From: Fonsecaea monophora
Taxonomy: Eukaryota; Ascomycota; Eurotiomycetes; Chaetothyriales; Herpotrichiellaceae
Direction: 5' to 3'
NCBI RefSeq assembly: GCF_001642475.1
Contig: NW_019174060.1
Span: forward strand, 1-64,000
DNA: 64,000 nucleotides
Both the position numbers and the translations under genes were made by a program. The notes under the pieces are model-generated. The model was given only the letters and a program-made list of their open reading frames with translations. It was not told the origin of the DNA and searched no databases. Shown here in pieces: positions 39,846-51,582 of the stretch (positions within the stretch are counted from its first letter, which is position 1; every line of letters begins with the position of its first letter).

Positions 39846-41288
39846 TCAAGCGGCTCCTGCGGTAGGAGTGTTCTGGAGCACTTTGGTTGGTTGGTACCCA
39901 GCTCGAATGATCCTTTCGCCAGAGGAATCACGGCTGACTTCACCCTTGGCCTCCAATTGAGACCGCCGCCAGATATCAACCTCACCTCCGCCACGGATGA
40001 CACCAACTCTCATTGTCGAAAGCAAGTTGTGAGCTGCGTTGCTGTGCATATACACACCACCATTGAACATGGCAGTGGCATCTTTGCCAATGCCGGAGTT
40101 GATCATAGCCTTGCCACCCGGATGGTCCTTGATGAAATCCGTTACATCGTGAACAATTCCGGCGACAGCAATCAGACCACGGCCGTTCTTGCATTGATCA
40201 ACGTACTCATCCCATTCCATAACAGGAAGTTGATCGAGAGGAACACCCCAATCGAGCCTGGCACGTTTCTGATCAAGCTTCTTTTGTTGTTGCTGAAGGC
40301 GACCCTTTTCGATTTCGTTGCTGCGGAATTGTTTCAGGTCGTACGCAAGACCGAGCTGTTTGCAGGTCCAGATGAACCACTTGGTGGGATCATATTGGTG
40401 CCACTCGATCGCATTGCGGTAATCGGAGGGGAACTCGTGGTGGAAGTTGTGGTAGCCTTCACCTAGAGTAACCAAAGCCGTGATGACGTGGTCACGCGGG
40501 GAGTTGCGGTCGTCAAAAGGTTGGTCTCCCAGCCAGTGGGCCAAAGAGTTGACGCAGAAGGTGGCTTGCTGAACGAAGAAGATTCGGAGAATGCCAGCAT
40601 AGATGAAACCACCCCACCAATCACCCCATCCCAGGCCAGCAACAATAGTAGGCAGGATCAGACCCATGAAGATCACGACCTTGAGATAGTTCTTATGTTG
40701 CCAGACGACAATCGGGTCTTCGTTCAGATCCGAGATATCGGTACGTCCAATTCTCTTGGGGTTTTGCTTCATGACCATCCAGCCAATGTGAGAATACAGC
40801 AGACCCTTGCGGACAGAGTATGGGTCCTTGTCCGTGTCCGTGTACCTGTGGTGTGCTCGGTGGTCACGCGACCACCATCTGATCGAACCCTCGACAGCAC
40901 CACCACCAACAGCGGCGAGGAAGAATCTCAGAGGCAGAGTGGCGGAATAAGAGGTATGAGCCCATAATCTGTGATATCCAGCTGTGATACCCAACCCAGT
41001 GGCAAAGTAATATAGCACTGCCCAGACAGCGGTCTTGAGCTGAAGGGGCACCCAGAAGGCCTGGATGCAGCCCCAGAGTGGAATGCCAACGATGAGGGTA
41101 ACGTTGAGCCAGTTGACGTGTTTGTACCAATTCGACCGTGTCATGGGCATCTCGGTGATGTGAACTTTCTTGGGGTCATACTTGGTGCTTCGATTGGGTT
41201 CGGAGGGCTTAGCCATCGGCGATGGCTGAGACGACTGAAACTCAGGCTTGACAGCCAGGTCACCAGCGGTGGGTTGAGATGAAGGCAT
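39846..41288 (-). CDS. OLE1: Acyl-CoA delta-9 desaturase with cytochrome b5 domain
   Basis: ER membrane enzyme that makes palmitoleate and oleate from saturated acyl-CoA. The 480-residue intronless ORF has all three histidine boxes: HRLWAH (106-111), HRAHH (143-147) and HNFHH (280-284). Four membrane helices are spread over about residues 55-245. A C-terminal cytochrome b5 domain supplies electrons, with the haem motif HPGG at 389-392 and the second haem His at 420 (NAAH). This layout is the standard fungal Ole1/SdeA one. A TATA-like sequence lies about 105 bases upstream, and the spacer to the next gene upstream is long (1.4 kb), consistent with complex lipid-responsive control, though no specific site was identified. 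Confidence 0.97.
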   Translation of the reverse strand: MPSSQPTAGDLAVKPEFQSSQPSPMAKPSEPNRSTKYDPKKVHITEMPMTRSNWYKHVNWLNVTLIVGIPLWGCIQAFWVPLQLKTAVWAVLYYFATGLGITAGYHRLWAHTSYSATLPLRFFLAAVGGGAVEGSIRWWSRDHRAHHRYTDTDKDPYSVRKGLLYSHIGWMVMKQNPKRIGRTDISDLNEDPIVVWQHKNYLKVVIFMGLILPTIVAGLGWGDWWGGFIYAGILRIFFVQQATFCVNSLAHWLGDQPFDDRNSPRDHVITALVTLGEGYHNFHHEFPSDYRNAIEWHQYDPTKWFIWTCKQLGLAYDLKQFRSNEIEKGRLQQQQKKLDQKRARLDWGVPLDQLPVMEWDEYVDQCKNGRGLIAVAGIVHDVTDFIKDHPGGKAMINSGIGKDATAMFNGGVYMHSNAAHNLLSTMRVGVIRGGGEVDIWRRSQLEAKGEVSRDSSGERIIRAGYQPTKVLQNTPTAGAA

Positions 41289-42703
41289 TGCTGAAGCAGT
41301 CGAGGTTCAACTGATGCCAGAGGTACAGAGGACTGAGGATGGAATGAGGGAATGAAGGGGGGGAAGATCAGGAAGGACTTGGGACCGAAGGCTATATTTA
41401 TGAGAATGGGTGAGGATAATCCGAAAGGGTGATGGTGTGTTTGAGTTTCCTCAGATATGTTGAGAGGCGATTGTGGGGAAGTCGGTGGAATGGGTCAGAG
41501 GCACAGGCAATAAGATCGGAGGCAATACTTCGAGGGTAAGACGATCATGCTCAGCGGATACTCAGACACCAGAGCATTTGCACAACAGACGAATCGTGGA
41601 CTAAGTGAGGTCGGCGAGAACCTGGAAATCGGCCAGTCCCTTCGGACAGAAATTTTCCTGGTCTCATGAGGCGGTCTTGATGGGTTCCAAGGTTGGCTGA
41701 CGATTCCCAAAAGGCTGGAGTTGGGAAGCGGCAACGCAGCGCAGCTTCCCGGTTGCGAAAAAGATGCTGCAGGGTTTTGTGATTTTTGTTGGGGAAGAGC
41801 AACGTCACTAGTCTCGGCCGGCAGCCTCCTCCGACTGAGATATTATTGGTGGATCGCCTTCGGTGCCTTGCGCTAGAAGCCCGCTAGAAGCCCAGATCCT
41901 TGACGCTAGGAGAATTTTGACTGGGTTTCCCCAACATAACACTGTGGTCTGCATTTTCCGGTCGGACAGACTTGGTAAGAATAGCTACAAAGTGAACGGA
42001 GCACCAGGAACAGAGGCAACGAGAGCGGTTGCACAGAGACAACCGGTCAGACACTGACTTTCAGCCTCGTTGACGCCCAGAATGCTGCTTTCTGTACGAG
42101 TTATAGCAGGAGGCGCGACCATTCCTCAAATGAGCGACCTCGGCCCAACCGAATTTTAGACTGGAGGCTGAAGGAGCAGGTCAGATCTCGGGTCTGTTGC
42201 TCCGAGGCACCAGGGGTGCCGCCAGGGGCCAACAGGAGACCAGGGACACTTCTTTGGGAACGGTTGGGGTCTCGCTCTTCGTTTCGGCCCCCGTATTTCG
42301 TATTGCTTTTCCACCCCCAGGCTTCTCTCCTCTTATGCGACCACTATTCCCGGGACAGAATGAGTGATATATCATTGGCTTGTTCTCAACGACAGGGTGT
42401 TCTTGGATGCTGACTCTATCATATGATTTCTGGAGGCGATCATGTCCTTGTTGCGAGCATGTGAGCTGCTCGACATGTCAAACCGTTGGGAAGGAGGCCT
42501 TCTCCCGCAGATGAGAACTCAACAAGAAGAGATTCCAAAATTGACGTGCTGTCACCTGTCATGATCTCATTGTTTTCCGGTGTGAAGACGTAGTCGTTTC
42601 ACGGAGATTTGGCGTCTAGAAATCAAACATGGATTCAACTAGCCCTTCAGACGAGCAGACAATATGGTGGGTGCCTTCAGCGATGTTCTGTATCACCTAT
42701 GCA
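41289..42703. other. Long upstream region of the desaturase gene
   Basis: 1.4 kb without a supported gene. It should include the OLE1 promoter next to 41288 and the 3' region of the small membrane protein gene next to 42704. A G-run lies near 41357-41364. ORFs such as 41495-41734 and 42181-42375 are overlapping and featureless. Confidence 0.4.
41393..41402 (-). promoter_or_regulatory. TATA-like box upstream of OLE1
   Basis: On the minus strand the sequence reads CATAAATATA, about 105 bases before the desaturase start codon, a usual place for a fungal TATA element. No functional evidence. Confidence 0.35.
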
Positions 42704-43225
42704 TCACCAAGGCACTGCTCTCGGCCCAACATCCAACCCATACGAGCCCTCTTGCCTTATCCCTCCAGCTTGATCCTCAGCCCGCTCCCTGACTTCCTCT
42801 CCCATATCGCCTCCGCTATTCTTCCATCTCTTATGTAGCCTGCGGGCTGCAAGCCTGCCCACTCCCCAAACACCCGCTGCAATAACACTTGCTCCAATTG
42901 TAGGGGGAGCAGCTATCCAAGCCACCCCGGACACCATGCCGCCAACCGCAGTAGCTCCGACTGCGGCCACCAAGGCTCCAACTGCCATATATTTTGCCCA
43001 GCGTACCAGGCGCCAGATGATGAACTGCCCTACATATCGCACTGTGCGGAGCAGTGCGCGCGTTCGAAATCGAGCAGGCTTCTCGGCTGTGTTGGCAGTC
43101 GGCGAGATGAGGTAGTTCAGGTTGCGTTTGGCGGAAATCAAGGCAGAGTTGGATTGTTGTTGAACAGCAGTGTCCCCGTCGTCTATAGCTGAGGCGATTG
43201 ACGCCTTGCCCCGAGAGGGTGCCAT
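42704..43225 (-). CDS. Small predicted membrane protein, unknown function
   Basis: A 173-residue single-exon ORF that I do not recognise by family name. Residues 1-60 are polar and disordered. A basic stretch (RTRALLRTVRYVGQFIIWRLVRWAKYM) leads into two Gly/Ala-rich hydrophobic segments: VGALVAAVGATAVGGMVSGV and PTIGASVIAAGVWGVGRL, near residues 80-125. A basic RRLHKRW and a charged tail follow. The arrangement suggests an integral or hairpin membrane protein with both ends on the same side. Codon use looks like neighbouring genes, so it is probably real. The start at 43225 has a GCCATGG-type context. Confidence 0.6.
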   Translation of the reverse strand: MAPSRGKASIASAIDDGDTAVQQQSNSALISAKRNLNYLISPTANTAEKPARFRTRALLRTVRYVGQFIIWRLVRWAKYMAVGALVAAVGATAVGGMVSGVAWIAAPPTIGASVIAAGVWGVGRLAARRLHKRWKNSGGDMGEEVRERAEDQAGGIRQEGSYGLDVGPRAVPW

Positions 43226-43731
43226 GGTCGACTAGGGTCTGATAGTTAGATCCTAAGAAACAAGATGGATGATATAGGCAGACTTGGTGCGCAGGAAAGG
43301 TTGGTTGACGGCTTCAGTGGTGAAAAGAGTCTCCCACATGCCTCAAGTCCAAACATTGTTTGGATGATATATTGTGACGTAATTGGCCTATGCACGACAC
43401 AGCCTCGTCGGTCTCGGGGCTCAAACATTGCTTCTTGTACGTTTCAAACTTGCTTGTAGATCCTGTCCCGTTCCAACATGCTGAGCACCTACCAACGCCG
43501 GTATAGAGGTATCTGGACTCATGTTTCGAATCTATGCGACATGCACATACATACCTTGTGAAGGCCATATTGTGTGGAAGTACAGTAAATCGACTTCCCA
43601 AAATGAGGCTAGTGGCGTGTCGGATATTGACCGGGAAAACTCCGACCTTCTTACCACGGATATTTTAGTCGACAGCTTATCCTTGCAGTGGGCTGATCTA
43701 CTTGTAGGGTGCTTGCATCCACCAGCACACA
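43226..43731. other. Divergent spacer, small membrane protein / flavoprotein
   Basis: 506 bases between divergent starts. ORFs here overlap in several frames (43246-43601, 43532-43801) and lack features. Confidence 0.4.
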
Positions 43732-44982
43732 ATGTCAAGGGGTGTGCCAAAGAAAGTCTTCGACGCGGTGGTCGTTGGCGCAGGAGGTGCAGGTGTCGCA
43801 ACGGTTGGCGCGCTCCTCCACTTTAACCAAACCTTTAGGATCGGATGGGTAGATCCAGACTTCTCGGGGGGACGAATATCAAAGAAATATAGGGATGTAT
43901 CGAGGTGTGTATGAGAGACTCCAAGACCTCCCACTGCTCAAGATTGGCAGATGAACTCTTCTGACGCTTGTAGCAACACCAAAACATCTCTGTTCCGACA
44001 GTATGCCGACGCTTTCGAGCCGTTCCGTCAGATTGTGGCTTCGACGCCAAAGCCACACGCTGTGACTGTACTCGAAGCCCTCGATCAGAACCGAGGCTGC
44101 CGTCTTCAATATGCAGCGGACATGCTGACAATGTTGACGACTGGCCTGCGCAGACATGCCAACGTCGAGACACACATGGGAACCTTGTCTCGAGGGGATT
44201 TCCAAACTTCGTCGGCCTCTTGGTCAATGGATCTCGACCCAACGACCCGCGGGCCAACCCAAAAGATCTTCTCCCGAAACGTCATCATGTGCACAGGCTC
44301 ATCGCCCACGACGATACCGCTACCTTGTTCGTCGCCGACCATACTCGACCTCGACGTCGTCCTGGACCGACAGGCACTACGAGCCAGTCTGCCAATGACG
44401 GGTGCAGGTCCGGTTGTCGGAGTGATAGGCACATCTCACAGCGCCATCGTCGCCATCATGAACCTGTACGAATTGGCAACAAGCACCCACCCGCATCTTC
44501 ACATCAAGTGGTTCGTCCGCAGCCCCATGACCTACGCCGTCGAGATGGACGGCTGGATCCTGCGCGACAACACCGGCCTGAAAGGCGCCTCGGCAGACTT
44601 TGCCCGCGCACACTTGGAAGACGATAAACTGCCAGGGTCGCCGGTGGGGGAGTTCCTCACCAAGGTCGACTGCCCAGACGTCCGGGACGCATCAATGATC
44701 CCTCACTTGGACTCGTGCACGCATGTCGTCGAGGCCATCGGCTACACGAGAGACCCGCTGCCCCGGCTCTCCGTCGACGGCACGGCCCTCGAGGGTATCA
44801 TCAGCTACGATCCAACCAACGGCGCGCTTTTGGACGGCAACGGCCACGTCGTCCCGCACGCGTACGGCGCCGGCATTGCCTTCCCAGAGCGAGTCACCGA
44901 TCCGGCAGGGAACACCGAAAGCGCCGTCGGCCTGTGGAAATTCATCAAGTATCTGAACCGGGTTGTCCCGACGTGGTGTTAG
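43732..44982 (+). CDS. FAD-dependent pyridine nucleotide oxidoreductase-like
   Basis: Two exons, 43732-43904 and 43974-44982, join across a 69-base intron to give 393 aa. The N-terminal dinucleotide fold is clear: VFDAVVVGAGGAGVATVGAL, with the GxGxxG-type Gly at 16, 18 and 21. A second Rossmann-like stretch is PVVGVIGTSHSAIVAIMNLY. A late ATG-like motif (THVVEAIGYTRD) and a C-terminal GYGAGIAFPE-like segment (AYGAGIAFPE) resemble fungal flavoproteins of the FMO/pyridine nucleotide-disulphide oxidoreductase clan. The redox-active Cys pair of disulphide reductases is absent. The substrate is unknown. The exon join gives DVSSNTKTSLFRQYADAF, which matches how this group reads. Confidence 0.8.
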
Positions 44983-47900
44983 CGCTTTTCAACTCCGACA
45001 GCGTATTCAGAGACAGGCAGAAAATACCACGGGAGGCAGGAGAGGCAGAGCAAGGAAGAGAGATGGAAGAAAACAGCTGAGAGAAGCTATTAAACCCCTG
45101 CCCTCGTCGAGGCAAGTCCGATTACCACGACGTTTGCTTTCCCGGAAGTGTTAAGCATCAAGGATAAACCATATTCTCTTCTTCCTCACGCTTGTATTAA
45201 CCTGCCGACCGCAAGCATGATTTGCAATTTACACCATCTATAGACACAAGAAGCGGCGGCAGTGGCGGCGACGAAATTTGTTCCTGGGAATGCCACAGAA
45301 TAAACAGGACGGACTGGAGTGATACAACGCTGGATTGGATTGATGGAGTGGCTGAGGCGCCCTTTCGATAGACATCGTCTAAATTTCCGGTGGAAATCCA
45401 GGCGTACTTAGTCGCAAAATACATACATACATGATGCTCTAGAAAACGAGGCCCGCAGAATTTCGGAAGCCGTGTCATCACGCTTTGGTCATAAGCTATG
45501 GAGGACTTACAAAGGACGGTGAGGGGCTCGCCATACAACCATCTTCTTGTTCGCGCGTAACAGAACATATTGGAACATAGAGATGAAGAGACCAAACTCC
45601 AGCCGTAGTAGGTGAGAGTATGCGAAGGAAGACAAAGTGCCGAACGATTGTGAGAGGAACCGATCACAATTGTGCAGGAGAGGATCATCATACGAGGTAC
45701 TTTGCGGGAGGTACCTGTTGGAAATCCTTTTTAGATCCCAGATGTTATCGCCCTAGAGAGAGATGGTCGAGTTGAGCCAAGCCATATTCAGGCTCAGTTG
45801 TGCAGCGTCTAAACTTGGTGACAGATCCTCGTGGCGCAGATCTATATTTCTACTCTCCAAAGTATGGTGATTGGACAGCTCTAAAGCCTAAGAAGGACGC
45901 CAACTAAGCATCTTGAGCTTCAGGAATCCAGGAATAGGGGCCCAAGTGGTTCTGATATGTATGTTGTGTGTCGTAGGATTGGAAGGATGTTGGAGTTTGG
46001 AAACCAGCAGCTACGGGACCGCCTTACAATGATGTTTAGGAGCAGCGACGAGGCTTTTGGTGGCTGGATGGTAGCCAGATCAGGTCGATATCAAGCCTGT
46101 ACATACATTTCTGCTCTCGTGAACGGATGCATCAAACACGTACTAAGTGTACAGAGTAGTCCTTTTATAGTTGATCGAAGGATACATTGCCCACTTGAGC
46201 TGAGATTCACCAGGAGGGAGGTGCCTGTACCCGTGTAAAACGGGAGGATCCCTGGGCCTGGGGCCATATAATGATGCGAGATCTGCCGCGAGAATCTAGT
46301 ACATCGTCATCAGGACGGTGATTTCTGAGCTCTGCCAAAAATGGAGGTTCGCTGACGTTGAAGGCCCGTAAGCTTGAAGCTTAGCGACAAAATGAACAGA
46401 GATCAAGGCCTGGTACCTGTTGACTGTTGGATTTGGTATCAGCTCTGCCCCAGACTTAGTCGAATGTCAGTTTAGATATCCCCTTTGTGGTAATACAGCA
46501 ACCTTTGTCGCTTCAGTCCGCCAGCTCTTGGAGTTGCCGAGACGTTCTCCGATCATCACTTTCCTCCACATGCCCTTTGAGTTGTCAATCCAGTGCCTCT
46601 TTCAATGTCGATGTACTGTAACACCACTTGTAAAGCTCTCGGCCACAATGGATGGCGATGGCGCGTTTTCAGGAGACAGGGGCGACGGGTGCATTCGCCA
46701 TGCTGTAGACGATCCATAAGGTCGCTCATACTTTCCATCCCAAATGCATCCCTTTCCACAAGGAGATGGAGGAATCTTCAATGACACGGCCAGACATATG
46801 GTTGTTTGCCGCCCGTTCCGATTGACGGAGAGGCGAATCGAGGGACTGCTCTTACAAGGATCAACGAACATCACGGCCTCTCGAGCCGGCAACCATGAAT
46901 AAGCCCACAAAAAGTTGGAAGATCGTGGATGATCCAGCACGTGCCGAGCCACATTCCCGCCATAAGGAACCTGCCAGCTCGCTCAGAGGAGAATGTCACC
47001 TTTGGTTTCCGATTCCCGATCATCCTGATGTGCCAGGTGGGTATCAGACATTGACCGCGTCTCCGGTCAGATAATATCCAGAGAGGCAGAATACTTTGGC
47101 GGTATTATGCATTTCGCATTCATTCATGGGTGATTTTTTATGCCAGAACGAGAAACAGCAGGGTGTCGGCTTGGGGATGAGGAGTGGCGTCTCACCCTTC
47201 TTCCCGCAAACGTGTGCCTGAGGCCACACAGAGAGGTGAGCATGGGATGCGCCGAAAGAGTGTAGCTGTGAATGATCCGATGACATTGTTGACGACCTTG
47301 GCGGGGTAGTCAAAGTACCTGCGTCAGCGCGGGTCTTGTCCTGTAGGTTGTGTCACTGTTGGAGAACAATGGCCAGAGTTCCGTGTGCACTATGTCTGAG
47401 GTATTATTTCCTCCGGATTGTGACCGGCTCGAATTTATACTCCTCCTCCTACTCTGCACAAGGCTGCTGGGCCGGTTTGAGACATACCGGACTCGTGCTT
47501 CTGGTAGTCTAACGTCAGGGATCTAGGTAGGTGATGATCATCTGGGGTATTATTAGCAACATGGTCACTGAGCAGAGAGATGCGCAGATGAATACGCGGC
47601 CAAGCCCAGGTCGATCTGTCGCGTGCCGCTGTTTAAGCCCTTTGAGGAAGGGCAAAGTCTTGTTTTGTGGTGCTCATCGACTTGCAGAATTACGGGATGG
47701 TAACAATGGGCGGGCGTGGCGAGTTGAGGATTGAGATGATGGTTGCGAATACGCGTCATGACTTGCCTAGAGGCACCAGTGGGTGATTAGCCCGTGGTCT
47801 AGTTCTACCTAGTGAGTGCCCCGGCTTGCGAGGTTGATAGGCGACACGATAGGCACCTTGGGCCCCAAACCGGCATTTGTTAGGTGTTGAGTTGACGAGA

Positions 47901-48910
47901 ACCCGGCCTCGGCAGAACACCTATTCCGGCCCCTCTACTTCGACGTGCTTGTCGCCCCTCGGTCGGTTTCCACCAACCCCTCACGCCAGCTGCGACAAGC
48001 TCCACCACCCTCTCCTTCTCCCTTCAGGTCAGCATGGGGAGCTGTGGTTGTGCTTGTCGCAGCCCGTCTCAAGGTCTCCCATCCCCCTGCTTCATACATA
48101 CTCGTACGAGTGCCATTCGCATCTTCTGACGCCCTGCCTGCCGCCCGACCTTGACACGCAATATTCACGCAGGTAAAAGGGGTTCAATCACAGGACAGGA
48201 CTGAGAGGCACCCTTGCCTGCGACAGACGGAAATTTTCTTTTCCTCGTCATCAACGCTGGTGGAAATCCAAGGATAACCGCCGGATATCCCCATCACCTC
48301 GTATCCAAGCTGGACAGGTTGTGTGCTGTGGTATACGATATCCTAAACCAATCAATCGAGACCACCAACGTCTTGGACCGCCCAAGGTTCTGTGTGGATC
48401 ACTCCACGTATCCCGGCGTTCCGATCAGCTGCACCTTGGAGGGCTGCCTCGATCGCCGACCAGGACATTAAACAACTTCTGTGACAAGTTCTCAAACACG
48501 AAACTGTTGCGGTAGCCAGTCCTTCCAACACAGCCCCAATAGTGCTTCCAAATCATCCCTGTCTCCTTTGCGCTGTGAACCAGCGACTATCCGCCCATCA
48601 CCCGTTCTCTGCGTTGATCCTTCGTTGACGGATGTAAGCAGCATCGCCCGGCCGCTAACTTCTCTGCCTCTGAATTGCCAACGAAGGGTGTCATGGCACA
48701 CTGCTCAACTCTGTGCTCGATATAATACACTCCGCGTCCTGTCTGCTCAGTAATAAGCCTTCGTGTCCCGATATCGTGTCCAACCTGGACGCACCTCGCC
48801 GAACCAACACCCGTATAATTTGATCAGAAGGTGGGGTTTCTGCGAAGAGCCGGACGAGGGTTATTGCTTTGGAGCACGAAGAGAAGGCGGTAGCACCATA
48901 TACAACAAAC
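44983..48910. other. Gene-poor stretch of about 3.9 kb
   Basis: The largest gap in the window. ORFs reach 164 codons (45197-45691, minus) but none shows a domain, membrane pattern or splice-supported extension. About 800 bases before 48911 are pyrimidine-rich in places and may be the 5' untranslated region of the RING gene. No LTR, terminal inverted repeat or transposase was recognised. Confidence 0.4.
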
Positions 48911-50434
48911 ATGGTTGTCGCTCGGGATTTTCAGAGATGGCTGGCCATCTTCGTCACAGCGCTGACCTTCTTGTGCTCAAGAACAGCGGCTCAGACTATT
49001 GCACCGTCAAACACCACACACGATCTCCTTCCCTTCTCGTCCTCCCCCAGATTCATCCTGAATGGCACCGAGTTTGCCGATCTGCCTGAGATACAGATGG
49101 CACCATTGGGTCCTTATGCGCAAATGTCACATCAAGGCTTTGTGCAAATTCGAGTGCAAGGACATCTGGTCAATATCGATGCCTCCAATGCCAACGACAT
49201 TGCAGACGTGGATCAGTTTTCCTATATTTCCTGCGATCCAGAAGATTATCCTAACAACTTGGATGCCAGCGAAGTCTTTCGCATTGTGGTGAATTCACCA
49301 AGGGCAAACATCGTCATCCTATACAGCGAGACAAGCGACCATTGCATTGCGACAGGCCTAGACGGGCTCCCGACAATCGGAGGAATCTTGACCACCACCG
49401 ACAGCGCCACTGCATCCAGGTTGGCGAAACTGGACCTGACACAAGAAAGCACCGGCACAGCCACGATCCTCCCAGATCTGACGTCTTACACCAATTCCTC
49501 TGCGCCTGGGTTCAACGGGAACGGTGGCATTGGCCAATCCCCAACAACTGCAGTTGCCATGATAATTTTGTATTCGATTACCGGCATTATCACCGCTCTC
49601 TTCGTTGTCATTATTGTCACCGGTGCCATCCGGGCCCACAGACATCCTGAAAGGTATGGGCCTCGAAACATCGCGGGCAGAGGGAGACAGAGCCGCGCAA
49701 AGGGTATTGCACGTGCCATGCTCGAGACCCTCCCAATTGTCAAGTTCGGTGATCATCAAGACCTTCCCGCTGCCAAACCAACGGAAGGATCAGACATTGA
49801 AATGAATGCTGGAAATACCCCCGGGGGCGACGGCCATAATCCGGATTCAAACAACAAAGCCGCGGCTGGAGAGGTTGTCACTTCCGAATCCAGCAGCGAC
49901 CGAGCGGCAGCAGTGATCGCCACCAACAACCCAGATGGCACCGATGCAGAAGGTCAACTGGGCTGTTCGATCTGTACCGAGGATTTCAAGAAGGGAGAGG
50001 AAGTGCGTGTATTGCCCTGTAACCACAAATTCCATCCTGACTGCATTGACCCATGGCTTCTCAATGTCAGCGGAACGTGTCCGCTGTGTCGAATCGATCT
50101 GAGACCGCAGAATCAAGAGATTGAAGGAGAGGAACGGAGAGGTTCGACCGCCACAGCGGACCAGGATGGCCAATTCCCACCGCCACTCCCTCCTGCTAGG
50201 CCCGCCGACACCAACGGCAGTCCCCAACGAGGGGGACGAAGGGAAACTGTCTCCAACCTTCGACACCTGGCGTCCGGGTCTCGAGACGAGCGCATTGCAG
50301 CGCTGAGGCGGTTACGGCAGGAGACTCTGCGATCCAACCGTCCGACAAACGATGAAGAGCGGTCTGGTCTAGCCAGGAGGTTCCGAGAAAGATTCCGAAT
50401 CCGAACTGAAAGGCGTGATGCCACGACCGAATGA
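48911..50434 (+). CDS. Membrane RING-H2 ubiquitin ligase
   Basis: PA-TM-RING-like E3 ligase of the endomembrane system. I start at 48911 (MVVARDFQRWLAIFVTALTF) because it gives a clean signal peptide; the frame also has an ATG 14 codons upstream. The lumenal part (about residues 30-205) has several N-glycosylation sites and holds a protease-associated-like fold. A single membrane helix lies near 211-238 (AMIILYSITGIITALFVVII). A disordered cytosolic linker precedes the RING-H2 near 351-392: CSICTEDFKKGEEVRVLPC, then HKFHPDCIDPW and CPLC. The last 100 residues are Arg-rich. Total 507 aa, no intron. The substrate is unknown. Confidence 0.88.
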   Translation: MVVARDFQRWLAIFVTALTFLCSRTAAQTIAPSNTTHDLLPFSSSPRFILNGTEFADLPEIQMAPLGPYAQMSHQGFVQIRVQGHLVNIDASNANDIADVDQFSYISCDPEDYPNNLDASEVFRIVVNSPRANIVILYSETSDHCIATGLDGLPTIGGILTTTDSATASRLAKLDLTQESTGTATILPDLTSYTNSSAPGFNGNGGIGQSPTTAVAMIILYSITGIITALFVVIIVTGAIRAHRHPERYGPRNIAGRGRQSRAKGIARAMLETLPIVKFGDHQDLPAAKPTEGSDIEMNAGNTPGGDGHNPDSNNKAAAGEVVTSESSSDRAAAVIATNNPDGTDAEGQLGCSICTEDFKKGEEVRVLPCNHKFHPDCIDPWLLNVSGTCPLCRIDLRPQNQEIEGEERRGSTATADQDGQFPPPLPPARPADTNGSPQRGGRRETVSNLRHLASGSRDERIAALRRLRQETLRSNRPTNDEERSGLARRFRERFRIRTERRDATTE

Positions 50435-51582
50435 ACAGTTACGAATGTTATTTACAGGCTCTGGACGCCAGTATAATGACTCGATGATCGAGATGGTGTG
50501 GATGAGTCGCATGGTTTTGTACCGAAGCACCGTTTCTAAAAAGTTTGGTCTTTTTTTTGGTACGCGCAACGTGGTGATGCGATGACTATGAATTTTTTGT
50601 CCACCTTTTTGCAAAGACGAAGAGGAAGAATGTAAGGCGCCAATGAAGCGCGGATAGCGCATTCAGCCGAGTGTTTCGATTTCATGAGCGATTTTTAGGA
50701 GCCAGGCCTGTCCCTCTTATCTATATACGGGGTCTCTCCGATGGGGTTTCGTGGACTGGCATATGTTTGACCAGCCTGTACAATGGTTTTGCGGATGCAT
50801 ATTCTGGGAGTATATCTCTAGCTACCTACCCAGCCACCTGGTTAGGCAAGTAGGCATATTGATCCGAGTCACGATTGTTGTGTGACTGACTTGGGGACAA
50901 GCCATCAAGAGAGGGAGAGGGATAGGAAGAGGGAGCGTGCCGTTGGTGTAACCATCAACCCACCCGCCATATCATATGTGTTATGTGTGTGCATGTGTGT
51001 GTTTGTATGCATTTCTTGGAGCACGAGATATACAAGCACAAGTACATCAACAACAAGTGTAACGCACTTGTATATGGAAGAAAGATGTAAATGATACCGC
51101 ATAGCTATTCTATCTCTACTTTTACTTTTACTTCTACATCTCCTTCTCCGTCTACGTCTACACTCTCTGACCGAGTCTAACCGACTGATCGGTCTAATTA
51201 GTACTTCCACGCCTGGCGTAATGTCTGTGGTGTCACGTTATAGCGCTATAGCGATGATATCGGGACTCTAACACGCTGTACTGAGACGGTGTAGAATCTG
51301 TAGGTGTGCGAGTACTTGTATAAATAATCATTCCATTTACAAGGACCCGTCTGCATGTAACCGGACAGTGGCCGCCCGTCCCATGACCCTCCGTTCCTGG
51401 TCAGAAGGAGTAGTACTTGCTGACCATGCTATAGGAAACGAGACGCTTGGCAAGCAACGGCTTCCTGCTCTGTACTGTGTCCAGCCTTTCCTATGCTGTC
51501 CTACCTGTCCTGCCATGATCTGTACCGTGATGGAACAAATTTCCCTCTCTTGCGCCCAGCGCCTTTTTGGGTGCGAGGTGCT
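50435..51582. other. Convergent spacer, RING gene / REEP-like gene
   Basis: 1.15 kb between two convergent stops, partly 3' untranslated sequence. It holds GT-rich and pyrimidine-rich simple tracts near 50980-51160. No supported gene. Confidence 0.45.

Noticed and set aside
45197..45691. 164-codon minus ORF in the gene-poor gap
   Set aside because: A chance ORF of this length is expected in a 64-kb six-frame scan, and it has no recognisable domain or splice context.
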